From: Palsa-504 sp963744575
GTDB taxonomy: Bacteria; Actinomycetota; Actinomycetes; Streptosporangiales; Streptosporangiaceae
Direction of reading: 5' to 3'
Length of the DNA: 64,000 nucleotides
Assembly: GCA_963744575.1 (NCBI GenBank)
Contig: CAVUUF010000024.1
Coordinates: forward strand, 248,001 to 312,000
This document shows positions 62,460-64,000 of the stretch, in pieces; position 1 is the stretch's first letter; each line of letters begins with the position of its first letter. Made by a program: the position numbers and the translations under genes. The notes beneath the pieces are model-generated. The model was not told the origin of the DNA. It made no database searches and saw only the letters and a program-made list of their open reading frames with translations.

Positions 62460-63442
62460 ATGTCTAACCATTTCAGCGCGGACAATCTCAAGTTCCCCGG
62501 CGACGACCGGCGCCTGGATCTCACCGACGTGTACGTGTTCACCTCGGCCGACGACGCGGACAAGACCGTGCTGATCATCGACTCGAATCCGACCAGCGCG
62601 CCGCCCCCGATCCCGGCGCCGGTGACCGGCCCGGAGTTCTACCCCGGCGCGGTCTACCGGATCAACATCGACAACGACGGCGACAACCACGCCGACGTCG
62701 CGTTCACGTTCGTGTTCTCCGAGGTCGAGAACGGCAAGCAGACCGGCACCGCGTGGTACGCCACCGGCGCCGTCGCCCGCCAGCCCGGGCCGGCCGGTGA
62801 GGTGCTAGCCGAGAACATCCCGGTCAGCTTCGACAGCACGGCGCGGCCCATGCTGGTCGGCCGGATCCGGCTGTGTGCCGGGCTGCGCAGCGACCCGTTC
62901 TTCGCCGATGTCGAGGGCGCCCTGCACGGCTTCGCTTGGACCCGACACGACGATTTCGCCGGCAACACGTGGACTCCATCGCGCTGGAGGTGCCCAGCGA
63001 CATGCTCGGCGGCCCGGTGATCGGCGTCTGGGCCACCGTCAGCAGGTACCAGGACGGCGTGCTCGAGCAGCTGGACCGCGGCGGCAACCCGACCATCAAC
63101 CCGTTCATCAACCCCGACGGGGAGAAGAACCTCTACAACTCCCGGCAACCGGCCGACGATGTGGCCAACTACCTGGGGCCGTGGTCGGCGATCTTGGAAA
63201 ACGCCGGCGGCTACTCCCCCGAGGCGGCCAAGGCAGCGGCCCTGGAGGTACTGCCCGACATCCTGTACTACGACCGCGCCAAGCCCGCCACCTACCCCAA
63301 CGGCCGCATCCTCACCGACGACGTCTACAGCAGGCGCTTTACCTGGCTGAGCAACGGCAAGATCCCACCGGCCGGCCTTAAGCCCCACGACAACCTGCTG
63401 GCCGCATTCCCCTACCTCGGCCCACCCAGCCCAAGCCACTGA
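62460..63442 (+). pseudogene. DUF4331 protein, one frameshift
   Basis: A DUF4331 gene in two frames. Frame one (62460-63020) reads SNHFSADNLKFPGDDRRLDLTDVYVFTSADDADKTVLIID ... FYPGAVYRINIDNDGDNHADVAFTFVFSEVENG ... DPFFADVEGALHGF. Near 62965 it shifts into a second frame with SIALEVPSDMLGGPVIGVWATVSRYQDGV and LYNSRQPADDVANYLGPWSAILENAGGYS, ending at 63442. Together they make about 327 residues, near the family norm. The shift may be a single deletion, so it could be a base error. The role of DUF4331 is unknown. Confidence 0.85.
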
Positions 63443-63489
63443 GGACGGCACTTCTCCGCCAGCTGCCGCCGACTCAGGAGACGCTCACC

Positions 63490-64000
63490 ATGGAATACCT
63501 CGTCATCATGACCACCCGCGTTCCGGAGGGAACCTCACAGGAAGCCATCGACGACATCCGCACCCGCGAGGATGCAAACTCGCGCAAACTCGCGTCCCAA
63601 GGCTATCTGCTTCGCCTGTGGCGCCCGCCGCTACAGCCAGGCGAATGGCGGAGCCTCGGATTGTTCGCTGCCGACGATGGCGATGAGCTCGAGAGAGTTC
63701 TCGCCTCGATGCCGCTGCGCGTCTGGCGAACCGATGACGTCACCCCGCTCTCCCGGCACCCGAACGACCCGGCACTAGAGACCCGTCCGGGAGCCACGGA
63801 ATTTCTGACCACCTTCACCATCACCATCCCGCAGGGCACGCCCGCCCAGACGGTGGAGGACACCAAGGCGCGCGAGGCAGAACGCGCCTACGAGCTGGCC
63901 GGGCAGGGACACCTGCTGCGGCTGTGGGCGCTACCGGGCGAGGGACGCTCGCTCGGCCTCTGGCGAGCCCAGCACGCGGCCGAGATGCAGGCGATCCTGA
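63490..64000 (+). CDS. Duplicated muconolactone-isomerase-like protein, cut by window end
   Basis: ATG at 63490 opens a frame that is still open at base 64000, giving at least 170 residues. It contains two copies of the same ferredoxin-fold module. Copy 1 (residues 1-90) reads MEYLVIMTTRVPEGTSQEA ... LASQGYLLRLWRPP. Copy 2 (from about residue 103) reads TEFLTTFTITIPQGTPAQT ... LAGQGHLLRLWALPGEG. Each resembles a muconolactone delta-isomerase or YciI-like monomer, which are normally single-module. The gene follows DUF4331 by 47 bases. Confidence 0.8.
   Translation, partial: MEYLVIMTTRVPEGTSQEAIDDIRTREDANSRKLASQGYLLRLWRPPLQPGEWRSLGLFAADDGDELERVLASMPLRVWRTDDVTPLSRHPNDPALETRPGATEFLTTFTITIPQGTPAQTVEDTKAREAERAYELAGQGHLLRLWALPGEGRSLGLWRAQHAAEMQAIL

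Overview
The window is high-GC actinomycete DNA, probably from a Streptomyces- or Streptosporangiales-like lineage. Support: strong third-position GC bias, GTG and leaderless starts, an actinomycete galU-glp-moaC-moaB-rimJ-glpR housekeeping cluster, and an actinomycete integrative and conjugative element (AICE) with RepSA and TraSA-type genes. It is a mosaic. One intact core block (about 18.2-27.2 kb) is flanked by accessory DNA full of insertion sequences, integrase relics and genes broken by stops or frameshifts.

Layout. 0.4-6.4 kb: a uridine-kinase-like P-loop protein, a frameshifted IS110 transposase, a decayed tatC beside an intact tatB-like gene, a VapBC45-like toxin with a broken antitoxin, an integrase C-terminal relic and an IS256 transposase. 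6.4-18.2 kb: an AICE-like element bounded by a 35-bp copy of part of tRNA-Arg(CCT) on the left and the intact tRNA gene on the right. It carries cargo genes, an XRE regulator with an 11-bp-phased repeat array, a tightly packed plasmid operon (small proteins, GIY-YIG, Spd-like membrane protein, TraSA, RepSA), xis and a frameshifted int. 18.2-27.2 kb: tRNA-Arg, MTA phosphorylase, FmdB-like protein, 5-formyl-THF cyclo-ligase, then divergent galU, glp (gephyrin-like), moaC, moaB, rimJ-like and glpR (membrane receptor of Glp), a P450 and tRNA-Ala(CGC).

27.2-37.9 kb: remains of a second tRNA-targeted element (integrase with several frameshifts, Xis-like protein, Lsr2 DNA-binding fragment). Next comes a lower-GC minus-strand locus encoding a STAND-type NTPase, a second P-loop ATPase and a Ser/Thr kinase with an unrecognised C-terminal domain. 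This locus looks like an immune or conflict module. It has been damaged by a group II intron between the Walker A and Walker B halves of the second ATPase, an IS4 element, and a TAA stop in the kinase activation segment.

38-50 kb: IS1380 and IS4 elements with definable ends, a DUF998 membrane protein, a fused phosphotransferase-aminotransferase, an SDR, a frameshifted IS110 transposase and a 540-residue protein of unknown function. 50.6-64 kb: small-molecule and stress-type genes (DUF899, alpha/beta hydrolases, RibD-like reductase, TetR plus membrane protein, VOC proteins, SDR, a large LuxR-family ATPase regulator, DUF4331, a duplicated muconolactone-isomerase-like protein cut by the window edge).

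Pseudogenes are concentrated in accessory DNA while the 18-27 kb core is intact, so most frameshifts are more likely real decay than base-calling errors. I saw no rRNA operon and no CRISPR array.
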